Made by a program: the position numbers and the translations under genes. From NCBI RefSeq assembly GCF_049546785.1, contig NZ_JBMWAN010000006.1, positions 62,001 to 126,000 on the forward strand: DNA of 64,000 bases. The letters run 5' to 3'. Shown here piece after piece: positions 1 to 8,201 of this stretch (positions are counted from its first letter, which is position 1; every line of letters starts with the position of its first letter). Under the pieces are notes generated by a model. It was not told where the DNA came from and did no database searches. It saw only the letters and a list, made by a program, of their open reading frames with translations. This stretch comes from Nitrospira_D sp035465795 (GTDB taxonomy: Bacteria; Nitrospirota; Nitrospiria; Nitrospirales; Nitrospiraceae).

Positions 1-2331
1 ATTGAACGCCGCCGGCAGGACTTCTTCGATCCGTTCGACCAGGATGAAGGTCAGTTCATCCCGCACTTCCTGCGGCACGTCTTTGAGGTCCTTCTCGTTC
101 GCCTTCGGCAGAATGATCCGCTTGATCCCGGCGCGATGCGCGGCCAGGACTTTTTCCTTGATTCCGCCCACCGGCAGCACCAACCCGCTCAAGCTGATTT
201 CGCCCGTCATGGCCGTATCGCTCCGGACGGCTTTGCCCACGTAGCTGGAGGCCAGGGCCGTCGCCATGGTGATGCCGGCCGAGGGGCCGTCTTTCGGAAT
301 CGCTCCCGACGGCACATGGATGTGGACGCCGTTGCGTTTGAAGCGCGAGATATCGAGCCCCATGCTTTCGGCATGGGACCAGAGATAGCTGCGCGCGGCG
401 CGCGCCGACTCCTGCATCACGTCGCCCAACTGACCGGTGAGGGTCAGTTCGTGACTGCCGGGCAGGAGGGTCGTTTCGATATAGAGCACGTCACCGCCGG
501 TCGGTGTCCAGGCCAGACCGGTCGCCACGCCGGGAGGCAGATTCTTTCGCGCCTCTTCGGGCATGAACCGTTCTGAACCCAGCCATTCTTCGACCCGTTC
601 AGCCTGAATCGAAACGGGCTGTCGTGCTTCACCCTCCGGCAGGTCAGCGAAGGTCAGCGCGACTTTTCTCGTCAGGCGTCCCAGCATCTGTTCGAGCTGG
701 CGCACGCCCGCTTCGCGGGTGTACCGGCTGATGACGAGATTCAACACCTCATCCGGCAGCAGCGCCTGGCTCGCGTCGAGGCCCGCTTCCTTGAGCCGTC
801 TCGGCCAGAGATAGCGGCGGGCGATTTCGGCCTTTTCCCGTTCGCTGTACCCCTGGAGGCGGATGATCTCCATCCGGTCCAGCAGGGGCTGGCTGATCGT
901 GTCGAGGGTGTTCGCCGTGGTGATGAAGAACACTTTCGACAAGTCGAACGGCAGATCCAGATAGTGGTCGCGGAACGTATGGTTCTGCGCCGGATCGAGG
1001 ATCTCCAAGAGCGCGGCCGCCGGGTCGCCACGGAAGTCGCGGCCCATCTTATCGACTTCGTCGAGCATCAAGACCGGATTGTTGGCGCCGGCGCGGCGCA
1101 CGGCCTGGATGATCCGGCCGGGCAGGGCCCCGACATAGGTCCGGCGATGGCCGCGCAGCTCGGCTTCGTCGTGCACGCCGCCCAGGCTGAACCGCTCGAA
1201 GGTGCGTCCCATGGCTCTCGCGATCGACTGCCCCAGGCTCGTCTTGCCGACGCCGGGAGGGCCGACGAGGCAGAGAATCGGGGCCTTGGCCGTCGGATTG
1301 AGTTTCAAGACGGCCAGGTGCTCGACGATGCGTTCCTTCACTTCCTTGATGCCGTAGTGATCCTCTTCGAGCACCTGCCGGACCTTGGCGAGATCCAGGT
1401 GATCTTCGGAGGCTTTCTTCCAGGGCAGTTCAAGGACGAGCTCAAGATAGGTCCTGAGCACCTGGTGATCCGGCGATGACGGAGGGACTTTCCCGAGGCG
1501 CGTGATTTCCCGCTCGGCCTCCTTCCGTACATGGTCGGGGAGGTCCGCCTCCTCGATCTGCCTCTTGAGGCGGGCGACTTCGTTCTCTCCCTCATCCCCC
1601 TCGCCCAGTTCTTCTTGAATCGCTTTCAACTGTTCGCGGAGCACATATTCCCGCTGGTTCTTGCCGATCTTGGCTTGCGCCTCGCTGGCGATTTTGTCCC
1701 TGAGTTGAAGAATTTGAATCTCTTTCGAGAGCGCCGCGTAGAGCGACCGTAGCAACTCGGCCGTGGAGGAGCTTTCGAGCAGCTTTTGCTCCTCCTGCAC
1801 CGTGAGATTGAGGAGGGAGGCCACTCGATAGGCCAGCGACACCGGATTCTCTTCGTTGGTGAAGGCGAGCGCGGCTTCCTGAATGCCGGGAGCCTGGATT
1901 AAACGCGGAAGATCCGTGACCAGTTCCTGGATCGCCCGGTGGAGGGCCTGGACTTCCGTGCTGAGATCCGCCGGCTGATCGAGCCGTCGGGCTTGCACGA
2001 GCAGAAACGGCTCTGTCTGGTTCACCTTGACCAATGCGACCCGTTCGAGCCCCTGCACAATCGCCTGGAGCGTGCCGTCGTCCGAACGCCCGACCTGCTT
2101 CACAATAGCCTTGGTGCCGATTGTATAGAGATCGTCGAGGCCCGGCGCTTCAGTCTGAGGGTCGCGCTGCGCGACCACGAGAATCGTCTTGTCTTCTGTC
2201 TTCAGCGCCGCGTTCACGGCTGCGACCGACCGTTCACGGCCGACAGTGAGGGGCATCATGACCCCGGGGAACAGCACCGTCCGTTTGATGGGTAATATCG
2301 GCAGGGTAACTACTTTCGTCTCGTTGTCCAT
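1..2331 (-). CDS. lon: ATP-dependent protease Lon (C-terminal tip cut off by the window edge)
   Basis: Cytoplasmic ATP-dependent serine protease that degrades misfolded and regulatory proteins. Translation from ATG at 2331, with a purine-rich GAAGGGAAGGGG just upstream, runs 777 codons to the window edge with no stop. The order is that of Lon: N-terminal substrate-binding domain (about 1-200), coiled linker, AAA+ module with Walker A GPPGVGKT at 357-364, then the protease domain with the Ser-Lys dyad at S684 (PKDGPSAG) and K727 (second Lys of GGIKEK). E. coli Lon is 784 residues, so only a short C-terminal tail should be missing. The neighbouring methyltransferase gene lies on the same strand about 190 bases upstream, so lon probably has its own promoter. 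Identification is secure; the true C-terminus is not visible. Confidence 0.97.
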   Translation of the reverse strand, partial: MDNETKVVTLPILPIKRTVLFPGVMMPLTVGRERSVAAVNAALKTEDKTILVVAQRDPQTEAPGLDDLYTIGTKAIVKQVGRSDDGTLQAIVQGLERVALVKVNQTEPFLLVQARRLDQPADLSTEVQALHRAIQELVTDLPRLIQAPGIQEAALAFTNEENPVSLAYRVASLLNLTVQEEQKLLESSSTAELLRSLYAALSKEIQILQLRDKIASEAQAKIGKNQREYVLREQLKAIQEELGEGDEGENEVARLKRQIEEADLPDHVRKEAEREITRLGKVPPSSPDHQVLRTYLELVLELPWKKASEDHLDLAKVRQVLEEDHYGIKEVKERIVEHLAVLKLNPTAKAPILCLVGPPGVGKTSLGQSIARAMGRTFERFSLGGVHDEAELRGHRRTYVGALPGRIIQAVRRAGANNPVLMLDEVDKMGRDFRGDPAAALLEILDPAQNHTFRDHYLDLPFDLSKVFFITTANTLDTISQPLLDRMEIIRLQGYSEREKAEIARRYLWPRRLKEAGLDASQALLPDEVLNLVISRYTREAGVRQLEQMLGRLTRKVALTFADLPEGEARQPVSIQAERVEEWLGSERFMPEEARKNLPPGVATGLAWTPTGGDVLYIETTLLPGSHELTLTGQLGDVMQESARAARSYLWSHAESMGLDISRFKRNGVHIHVPSGAIPKDGPSAGITMATALASSYVGKAVRSDTAMTGEISLSGLVLPVGGIKEKVLAAHRAGIKRIILPKANEKDLKDVPQEVRDELTFILVERIEEVLPAAFN

Positions 2332-2518
2332 ATTGCCCCTTCCCTTCGTCTCGTTCATGAGTTGCGACAGGTTCATCCACCGTGTCACAGGAACAGATAT
2401 ATCCACGCGGGGGCAAGTCAAGGGGAAGGCGGAAGGGGGTGAGGGGGCTAAGGCACCGCGAAGATGAGAGATTTCTTAACTGCGGGCTCTCCGTCGAGGA
2501 GCGGGTCTGGGATTCAGC

Positions 2519-3727
2519 TCAGGCCGTTGCGGGGTTGCCGGATTGTGCTTCCGGCGGTGTGAGGCGTCGTCTGGCGCCGCCTTGGACGATAAGAAATTCA
2601 TAGAGGCGGCATTCAATCGCTCCGTTGAAGAGCGGGGTTCGTTTAGACGGGGCCAGGCCGATGAGCTTCGGAGCCCTCAGGTCGCCGGTGAAGAGATAGA
2701 CGCGCCAGCCGACGCAACGGGTTTTCAGCCAGGAGCCCAGCTTCGGGTAGAAGACGTCCAGATCGGCTTGGGTCCCGAGGCGCACGCCATAAGGGGGATT
2801 CATGACGATGGTGCCGGGCTCTTGCGGCGGGGTGAGGTCGAAGAGATCTGTCTGGGTCAGCGTGATGTCCCGGGCGACTCCAGCGCGGGTGAACTGCTCT
2901 GCGGCGGTATGCACGGCGCGGGCGTCCCGATCAGATGCGTAGATGGGAACAGGGCTCGCGGACAATTGTTTGGCTTGGGCCTGGGCCTGGATGGTTTTCC
3001 AGAGGGCCGGGTCGAAATTCGAGAACAGTTCAAAGGCGAAGTGCCGACCCAGGCCGGGGGCTATTCTCCTGGCGATCATGGCGGCTTCGAGCGGAATCGT
3101 TCCTCCGCCGCAGAGGGGGTCGAGCAGAGGCGTGGTCCCGTTCCAGCCGGTCAACTGCACGATGCCGGCGGCGAGATTCTCGCGCAAGGGCGCGTCGAGG
3201 GTCGATTGGCGGAAGCCTCGTTTGAAGAGCGAGTCCCCGGTGGTCCCGAGATAGAGCGTGAGATGTGTGGCATCGAGAAAGGCGTCGATGCGAATGTCCG
3301 GACGGCTGGAATTCACGCTGGGGCGGGTGCCCTTCAACTTGGTGAAGGTGTCGCAGATGGCATCCTTGATCCGCAGGGTGACGAAGTCGAGGCTTTTGAG
3401 CGGACAGTGTTGCGCGCTGGTTTTGACTTTGATGGTGCGCGAGGGGTGGAACCATTGCGGCCAGGGAATGGAGCAGGCCGCGACGTAGATATCTTGTTCG
3501 TGGCGATAGGGGCCGTGCGCGACTTCCAGAAGGATGCGGCTGGCGATGCGACTTTCGAGATTGGCCCGGTAGATGGTGCTCAGGTTGCCGGAAAAGCCCA
3601 CGCCACCTTCGGCCTGGCGTATGTCGGTGGCGCCGATGGCGGCCAGTTCCTGCTGCAGCAACGCTTCGAGGCCGCGCGGGCAGGGTGCAAAGCAGCGGTG
3701 GTTTGTGCTATCCATTTTTCTCGCCAA
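2519..3727 (-). CDS. THUMP-domain class I SAM RNA methyltransferase (RlmL N-terminal-half type)
   Basis: Probable 23S rRNA guanine-N2 methyltransferase acting in the cytoplasm. The 402-residue protein has an N-terminal ferredoxin-like/THUMP RNA-binding region (about 10-165), then a Rossmann methyltransferase domain with the SAM-binding loop DPLCGGGT at 203-210 and the catalytic NPPYG at 310-314, the N6/N2-guanine methyltransferase signature. The length fits the single-methyltransferase YcbY/RlmL N-terminal half rather than the E. coli two-domain fusion. Start may be ATG 3727 or the in-frame ATG at 3715. It is divergent from the Nudix gene, sharing an 88-base intergenic region. Family assignment is strong; the exact target nucleotide is inferred from homology only. 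Confidence 0.88.
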   Translation of the reverse strand: MARKMDSTNHRCFAPCPRGLEALLQQELAAIGATDIRQAEGGVGFSGNLSTIYRANLESRIASRILLEVAHGPYRHEQDIYVAACSIPWPQWFHPSRTIKVKTSAQHCPLKSLDFVTLRIKDAICDTFTKLKGTRPSVNSSRPDIRIDAFLDATHLTLYLGTTGDSLFKRGFRQSTLDAPLRENLAAGIVQLTGWNGTTPLLDPLCGGGTIPLEAAMIARRIAPGLGRHFAFELFSNFDPALWKTIQAQAQAKQLSASPVPIYASDRDARAVHTAAEQFTRAGVARDITLTQTDLFDLTPPQEPGTIVMNPPYGVRLGTQADLDVFYPKLGSWLKTRCVGWRVYLFTGDLRAPKLIGLAPSKRTPLFNGAIECRLYEFLIVQGGARRRLTPPEAQSGNPATA

Positions 3728-3815
3728 TCGTTGTTTGTGGATCGTATCTCACGGAAGATCCGGTCCGGCTGGTGTTCGACGACATGCGCTTCACGCTTCA
3801 CAAGGTACGCGTCCG

Positions 3816-4358
3816 ATGAAATTCTGCAGCTCCTGCGGTGCGCCCGTCAGCCAGAAGATTCCTCCCGGCGACAACGTGCTGCGCTTTGTGTGCGAACATT
3901 GCCAGGCTATTCATTACCATAATCCGAAAATTGTCGCAGGCTGTATCCCGGAGTGGGGTGATGACATTCTCCTGTGCCGCCGCGCGATCGAGCCGCGCCT
4001 CGGGTTCTGGACCTTTCCCGCCGGTTTCATGGAGATCGGGGAGAGCACGGAGGAGGCGGCCGCTCGCGAGACGAAGGAAGAGGCTCAGGCGGATGTGGAG
4101 ATCGTCTCGCTCTATGCGGTGCTCAGCATGCCGCATATCGGGCAGGTCTATATGGTGTTCCGCGGGCGGCTGACGGCCCCCGAGTTCGGCGCTGGGTCGG
4201 AAAGTCTCGAAGTGCGGTTGTTTCCCCGCCATGCGATCCCATGGGAAGAGATGGCGTTTCCCGTCGTGGCGAACGCCCTTCGCCGCTATGTCAAAGACGC
4301 GGAGGAAGGCCGGTTTTCGCTGCATCTTGGCAGCGTGGGCGACCGGATGCCTGAGTAA
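3816..4358 (+). CDS. Nudix hydrolase with N-terminal zinc ribbon
   Basis: A 180-residue hydrolase of nucleoside diphosphates linked to another moiety. Residues C4, C7, C26 and C29 form a CxxC...CxxC zinc ribbon of the type found at the front of NADH-pyrophosphatase-like Nudix proteins. The Nudix box runs about 70-92 (GFMEIGE...RETKEE), fitting G-x5-E-x7-RE-x2-EE. A longer reading frame extends upstream, but the ATG at 3816 begins exactly at the zinc ribbon and the extension overlaps the divergent methyltransferase, so 3816 is chosen. The substrate cannot be read from sequence; NAD(H), ADP-ribose or a related dinucleotide is plausible. It is convergent with the toxin-antitoxin pair, 21 bases away. 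Confidence 0.88.
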   Translation: MKFCSSCGAPVSQKIPPGDNVLRFVCEHCQAIHYHNPKIVAGCIPEWGDDILLCRRAIEPRLGFWTFPAGFMEIGESTEEAAARETKEEAQADVEIVSLYAVLSMPHIGQVYMVFRGRLTAPEFGAGSESLEVRLFPRHAIPWEEMAFPVVANALRRYVKDAEEGRFSLHLGSVGDRMPE

Positions 4359-4379
4359 CGTCCGCGAGCGGTGACCCGG

Positions 4380-4640
4380 TCAGCGAAGCGCCGAGCGCCG
4401 GATGATGGCGTGAATCTCCAGCAGCGATTCTTCCCGATCAATGGAATAGAAAATACGCCAGTCGCCGACGGCATATTTGGAGAGACCCGGCAGATCCGGC
4501 GACAGGGGTTCATGCCGGAGGTTCTCCACGTTGGATGCCACCCACTTGGTCTTGTCGAAAAGCCGCTGCGCCATCGACTGGTCGATGCGGGAGAGGTCGT
4601 GCAGGACCGGGGGACGGAAGGCGATGCGATACCAGGCCAT
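4380..4640 (-). CDS. RelE/ParE-family toxin
   Basis: An 86-residue small basic protein of the RelE/ParE fold. It has an N-terminal helix pair and a C-terminal strand region (WRIFYSID...LLEIHAIIRR) matching the family's typical YxID...V..I..R pattern. It lies 6 bases downstream of the 67-residue partner on the same strand, the usual antitoxin-first order. Members act either as ribosome-dependent mRNA nucleases or as gyrase inhibitors; the sequence does not settle which. No transposon remnants surround it. The module probably autoregulates from a promoter upstream of 4850. Confidence 0.82.
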   Translation of the reverse strand: MAWYRIAFRPPVLHDLSRIDQSMAQRLFDKTKWVASNVENLRHEPLSPDLPGLSKYAVGDWRIFYSIDREESLLEIHAIIRRSALR

Positions 4641-4646
4641 CGAACG

Positions 4647-4850
4647 TCACCACCGGAGGCCGAGTTGCTCGGCCACTTCTTCTCCGGACAGTCGCTCCTT
4701 GCTTTGGAGCGACTCCTTGAGTCTGGCACGCAACGCTTCGCCGAGGGAGAGGCCGAGGTCGGGATCGCCGATCAGCTCCCGAATCCGGTCATCGACGAGA
4801 CCCTGCACCAGGTCTTTCAACTGTTGGGGAGTCAACTCGGACAGGTTCAT
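4647..4850 (-). CDS. Antitoxin of the RelE/ParE-type module
   Basis: A 67-residue acidic protein directly upstream of the toxin gene, with a 6-base gap. It is rich in short helices (LTPQQLKDLVQGLVDDRIRE) and contains the segment GDPDLGL near the middle, a pattern I associate with small antitoxins paired with ParE/RelE toxins. No DNA-binding domain is obvious. Its function is inferred mainly from gene order and size. Start ATG at 4850 is the only reasonable initiation codon. Confidence 0.75.
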   Translation of the reverse strand: MNLSELTPQQLKDLVQGLVDDRIRELIGDPDLGLSLGEALRARLKESLQSKERLSGEEVAEQLGLRW

Positions 4851-4923
4851 AGAGGAAGAGCATACGGAGGCTCTCCCCGGAAATGCAACCGGGGAGGACG
4901 GTGGAGTTCAGATTGGGGATTGG

Positions 4924-5250
4924 TTACTTGAAGCCCTGTCTTGGGCTGAGTTCCGCGATCAACCCCGACAGCCGCTCGAGTTGATCCGCGGAAATCTGTA
5001 GAAATTCGATGCCGATGCCATGGGAACCGGTCCAGCGCACGGTCGCATTGGAGATCGTAATCGGAGTGATGTTGCCCGGTAGTTGCAGGGTCACTTCCAA
5101 TTGCATGCCGGTATAGGGCTTGATGGGACTTTCCACCCGGCAGCCTTTGAGCGACACGTCGCACAGTGAAGCCTTATGGCGTACCCGGTCCCGTTGCACT
5201 AGAATACCGGGCATCGACGTCGAATACCGGGGGAACTTTCTTGTGACCAT
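4924..5250 (-). CDS. PilZ-domain protein (possible cyclic-di-GMP receptor)
   Basis: A 108-residue single-domain PilZ protein. The arginine motif is RKFPRY at residues 4-9 and the second motif is DVSLKGC about 25 residues later (D-x-S-x-x-G), which together bind cyclic-di-GMP in active members. A much longer frame extends upstream, but ATG 5250 has AGGAG placed 9-10 bases before it and starts right before the motif. It is a standalone gene, so it probably acts in trans on motility, secretion or exopolysaccharide machinery. Binding is likely from the intact motifs but not proven. Confidence 0.85.
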   Translation of the reverse strand: MVTRKFPRYSTSMPGILVQRDRVRHKASLCDVSLKGCRVESPIKPYTGMQLEVTLQLPGNITPITISNATVRWTGSHGIGIEFLQISADQLERLSGLIAELSPRQGFK

Positions 5251-5413
5251 TGCGTAAGGCTCCTGTGCGGGAGACGGGTCTGCGTTACGGATCTTCAGCC
5301 CGCCCTCGATCTTGTGTCTTGTCTCTGTAAGGCTAGTCGCCAGGGGCGGCGAAGTCAATAAAACCGCCGATTTGTGCAAGGGAACCCGTGATGACGGCAG
5401 GGAGGGACGGCTG

Positions 5414-6133
5414 ATGAAGCGATTGATGCACAAAGTCGCAATTGTGACGGGCAGCAGCAGCGGGATCGGAAAAGCCATTGCCCTGCGGTTCGGAGAAGAA
5501 GGGGCGAAGGTCGTGGTGGCGGCCAGGCGGTTGGCGCTCTGTGAGGAGACGGTTCATCAGATACGTCAGCAGGGCGGCGAGGCGCTGGCGGTCCGGACCG
5601 ACGTGACGGATGAACGGCAGGTGGAGGCCCTGATCCAGCGGGCGGTGACGGCCTACGGCCGGGTCGATATCCTGGTGAATAATGCGGGAATCTTCGGCGG
5701 GCGGCGGATTGCGGAGACGACGACGGCTGCGTTCGATGAGGTGCTCAACGTCAATCTGCGCGGGACGTTTTTTTGTTGCCGGGCCGGATTCCGGCAGATG
5801 ACGGCGCAGGGTGGCGGCCTGATTCTCAATATGTCGAGTGTGGCAGGGGTGCAGGCCTGGGCGGGGACGGGCGCCTATAGCGCGTCGAAGCATGCGATCA
5901 TGGCGTTGACCCGGTCGCTGGCTGAAGAAGGGAAGGCGCACCGCATTAAAGTGAGCGCGATTTGTCCGGCAGGCGTGGCCGAAGATCTGGTCGATGCGTC
6001 TCCCGAGGAAATCCTGCGCAGTGAAAAGATCAGCCCGTTCGATATTGCTGAAACGGCCCTGTATCTTGCGGCGCTCGGCACGTATGCGGTGGTCCATCAG
6101 ATCGTGGTCGATCGTTTGGGGGCTGAGTGGTAA
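5414..6133 (+). CDS. Short-chain dehydrogenase/reductase (SDR)
   Basis: A 239-residue NAD(P)-dependent oxidoreductase of the classical SDR family, resembling 3-oxoacyl-ACP reductase (FabG). Visible are the cofactor loop TGSSSGIG near residues 12-19, the NNAG motif, the catalytic Ser in NMSSVAG and the YSASK catalytic Tyr-Lys. The start at ATG 5414 has GGAGG 9 bases upstream; an in-frame ATG 12 bases later is possible, while a longer upstream frame lacks an SD. The C-terminus is short and there is no fab context, so the substrate is open. The small membrane-protein gene follows 30 bases later and may be cotranscribed. Confidence 0.88.
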   Translation: MKRLMHKVAIVTGSSSGIGKAIALRFGEEGAKVVVAARRLALCEETVHQIRQQGGEALAVRTDVTDERQVEALIQRAVTAYGRVDILVNNAGIFGGRRIAETTTAAFDEVLNVNLRGTFFCCRAGFRQMTAQGGGLILNMSSVAGVQAWAGTGAYSASKHAIMALTRSLAEEGKAHRIKVSAICPAGVAEDLVDASPEEILRSEKISPFDIAETALYLAALGTYAVVHQIVVDRLGAEW

Positions 6134-6163
6134 GGAACAAGGGTGTCGTAAGAGGGATGAGTG

Positions 6164-6379
6164 ATGAAGCGTAAGCCGGGTGAACCGATCTATCTAGGAG
6201 GCCAGATGTTGGCCCTGGGGCTTGCGGTGGTCTGTTCCGTCGCGCTTCCGCAGCTCTATCATGTCCTCGTCAGTCCAATCAGTTTTGAAACGCGGGTATT
6301 GGCCGGGCTTTTTCTCGCCGTGCTCTCGGGAATTCTCTTGTATCGACTCTTTGCCGCCGCGGCCAAAAACGAACCGTAA
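6164..6379 (+). CDS. Small two-helix membrane protein of unknown function
   Basis: A 71-residue protein with two predicted transmembrane helices (about 12-32 and 43-63), a charged N-terminus MKRKPGEP and a short polar tail. It begins 30 bases after the SDR gene on the same strand, with AGAGGGA ahead of ATG 6164; a GTG immediately upstream (6161) is an alternative start. I recognise no family. It is probably an inner-membrane protein cotranscribed with the SDR. Confidence 0.6.
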   Translation: MKRKPGEPIYLGGQMLALGLAVVCSVALPQLYHVLVSPISFETRVLAGLFLAVLSGILLYRLFAAAAKNEP

Positions 6380-6398
6380 GGTTGAGGCCTCTTCTATC

Positions 6399-6878
6399 CT
6401 ATCGGTGATGTCTCCAAGGGCCATACAAGCGCGGGCCCCAATAGGGGCGGTAGTGGTACGGGGATCCATAGATCCAGGGGCGTCCGAGGTAGAGACCCAG
6501 TCCAACGGCAGGCGGGTAGATATAGGAGTAGACGTACGGGGTAGCCGGTATGATTGTGGGGGATGCTGAGAGTTGGCGCTGCAAGGCGGCAGCCTGGCGG
6601 TCGGCCTGCTGCTTGAGTTCTTGGACCGCACTCTCTTGAACTTGAAGTTTTTCTTTAAGTTTCGCGATCTCTTCTCGCTGGAGCTCAACGAAGGCATTCA
6701 TGCAGCGGGTTTGAGCTTCGCCGCTATATGCAGAACATTCCCAGGGAACCGCTTGATCGTCGGCGTGTGCCGATACGGACCGGAGGAGCATAAGGGCTCC
6801 GATTGCTCCGGCGAGCAGGATGATCCGCAGAATACGGGATGTCTCCGGTAGCGCCATTGCTCTCGTATCACGACTCAT
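6399..6878 (-). CDS. Exported protein with coiled coil and Tyr/Pro-rich tail
   Basis: A 159-residue protein of unknown function. It has an N-terminal hydrophobic segment (about 18-38) ending near AHA, consistent with a signal peptide, two cysteines (C48, C59) that could form a disulfide, a Glu/Lys/Gln-rich coiled coil (about 65-105), and a C-terminal 45 residues unusually rich in Tyr, Pro, Gly and Trp. A strong AAGGAGG precedes ATG 6878. Its 3' end faces the small membrane-protein gene, with a 19-base gap. The tail composition suggests a low-complexity surface or periplasmic segment; nothing more can be claimed. Confidence 0.65.
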   Translation of the reverse strand: MSRDTRAMALPETSRILRIILLAGAIGALMLLRSVSAHADDQAVPWECSAYSGEAQTRCMNAFVELQREEIAKLKEKLQVQESAVQELKQQADRQAAALQRQLSASPTIIPATPYVYSYIYPPAVGLGLYLGRPWIYGSPYHYRPYWGPRLYGPWRHHR

Positions 6879-7060
6879 GCTGTGCCTCCTTCCCGGCCTT
6901 GTCTATACGGTACCACGGGAACAGCATTTAGAATAGCCCGGTCTTCCCATCACGGCAACGCACTGGCCGCACTTGTGTTGAGGTAGGCTCATGAAGTCGT
7001 TTGATTTTAAGGCGGCGGGACTCCTACAATGCCGCATCATTCAGGTGCCACGGGAAGATT

Positions 7061-7789
7061 ATGCGCTCCAGACCATCCAAGTCGTCGTTACGGAAGAAGA
7101 AGGCCTCCTCAACGTCTCCCGCTCTTCCTCCCGCCCTGAAGCGCCGGTTTCAGCAACGCCTGCTCAAGTGGTATGGGGAGCATGGCCGCGATCTCCCGTG
7201 GCGCAGGACCTCCGATCCCTATCACATCCTGGTGTCGGAAGTGATGCTGCAACAGACGCAGGTGGACCGGGTCATTCCCAAGTATCACGAATTTCTGGAT
7301 CGCTATCCGAGTTTCGAGCACCTCGCCGACGCGCCGGTCGCCGATGTGAAGAAGACCTGGTATCCCCTGGGGTACAATATCAGGCCCGAGCGGTTGCATA
7401 GCATCGCCTGCGAAACGGTCGAGCGCTATGGCGGCCGGTTACCCAATGATGCCGAGGAGCTGTTGTCCTTTAAGGGGATCGGGAAGTACACGGCCGGCGC
7501 GATCCGGTCGTTTGCATTCAACGAAGATGCTCCGATTCTCGATACCAATGTCATTCGCGTGCTCCATCGCGTGTTCGTCGCCGAGGGTGATCCCAAGACC
7601 CTGAAGGCGCGTCTTTGGGAACTCTCGGAGGCCCTCATTCCGCGCGGGAAAGGTTATGACTTCAATCAGGCGATCATGGATTTCGGCGCGATGGTCTGTA
7701 CGGCGAGGGATCCCTATTGTTTGCTGTGTCCCATGAAGTCGTTCTGCAGGACCTATCCCTTCGATCCGCAATCCCGCTCCCGTTCGTAG
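7061..7789 (+). CDS. mutY: A/G-specific adenine glycosylase MutY-type, lacking the C-terminal 8-oxoG-sensing domain
   Basis: Base-excision repair glycosylase of the HhH-GPD superfamily, expected to remove adenine opposite 8-oxoguanine. Numbered from ATG 7061 (242 residues): catalytic Glu in EVMLQQTQV (E60), helix-hairpin-helix KGIGKYTAGA near 138-147, catalytic Asp in PILDTNV (D161), and a 4Fe-4S loop with C213, C220, C223 and C229 (Cx6Cx2Cx5C). Classical MutY is about 350 residues because a MutT-like C-terminal domain follows the iron-sulfur loop; here the protein ends 13 residues after it. A TTG 60 bases upstream (7001) is an alternative start. A separate mutT-like gene follows after 7 bases. 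A mismatch glycosylase with altered specificity (MIG-like) is an alternative. Confidence 0.85.
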   Translation: MRSRPSKSSLRKKKASSTSPALPPALKRRFQQRLLKWYGEHGRDLPWRRTSDPYHILVSEVMLQQTQVDRVIPKYHEFLDRYPSFEHLADAPVADVKKTWYPLGYNIRPERLHSIACETVERYGGRLPNDAEELLSFKGIGKYTAGAIRSFAFNEDAPILDTNVIRVLHRVFVAEGDPKTLKARLWELSEALIPRGKGYDFNQAIMDFGAMVCTARDPYCLLCPMKSFCRTYPFDPQSRSRS

Positions 7790-7796
7790 GTGTTCT

Positions 7797-8201
7797 ATGA
7801 CGGTCATTCAAGTCGCCGCCGGTCTGATCCATCGGGAGGGGCGGTATTTGATCGCCCGGCGGAGACCGGGCGTGCATCTTGGCGGGTTCTGGGAGTTTCC
7901 CGGCGGGAAACGTGAACCGGGGGAAACGCTGGAAGAGTGTTTGCAGCGGGAGTTGTTTGAAGAGTTGAATGTTCGGATCGACATCCCGATTCCCTACCAG
8001 ATTGTCCGGCATGCCTATCCGGAGAAAATTGTCGAGCTGCATTTTTTCCACTGTACGATCGAGACGGGGGAAGCATCGCCGATAGAATGTACGGAACTCC
8101 GGTGGGTCTTTCCTGAAGAATTGTCGCAATTCCGGTTTCCCCCGGCGGACGAGGTCATTCTCGACGCGTTGCGGCGGGACGCAGGAGGAAGTCTGCCATG
8201 A
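7797..8201 (+). CDS. mutT: MutT-type Nudix hydrolase (8-oxo-dGTP pyrophosphatase family)
   Basis: A 134-residue Nudix enzyme expected to sanitise oxidised dGTP. The start resembles MutT (VAAGLIHREGRYLIARR), the FWEFPGGK segment is present, and the Nudix box spans about 37-59 (G-x5-E-x7-REL-x-EEL). ATG 7797 lies 7 bases after the mutY stop, and the 3' end overlaps the next gene by 4 bases (ATGA), so the three are translationally coupled. MutT prevents incorporation of 8-oxoG and MutY repairs its consequences, so the pairing is functionally coherent. It could alternatively supply in trans the MutT-like domain that this MutY lacks, which is speculation. Confidence 0.85.
   Translation: MTVIQVAAGLIHREGRYLIARRRPGVHLGGFWEFPGGKREPGETLEECLQRELFEELNVRIDIPIPYQIVRHAYPEKIVELHFFHCTIETGEASPIECTELRWVFPEELSQFRFPPADEVILDALRRDAGGSLP

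Noticed and set aside
2396..2421. A possible lon promoter on the minus strand, TTGACT and TATATC
   Set aside because: The spacer is only 14 bases, too short for sigma-70, and heat-shock consensus elements are incomplete.
2543..3922. A 459-codon plus-strand frame over the rRNA methyltransferase gene
   Set aside because: Antisense to a protein with intact DPLCGGGT and NPPYG motifs; no SD, no recognisable domain.
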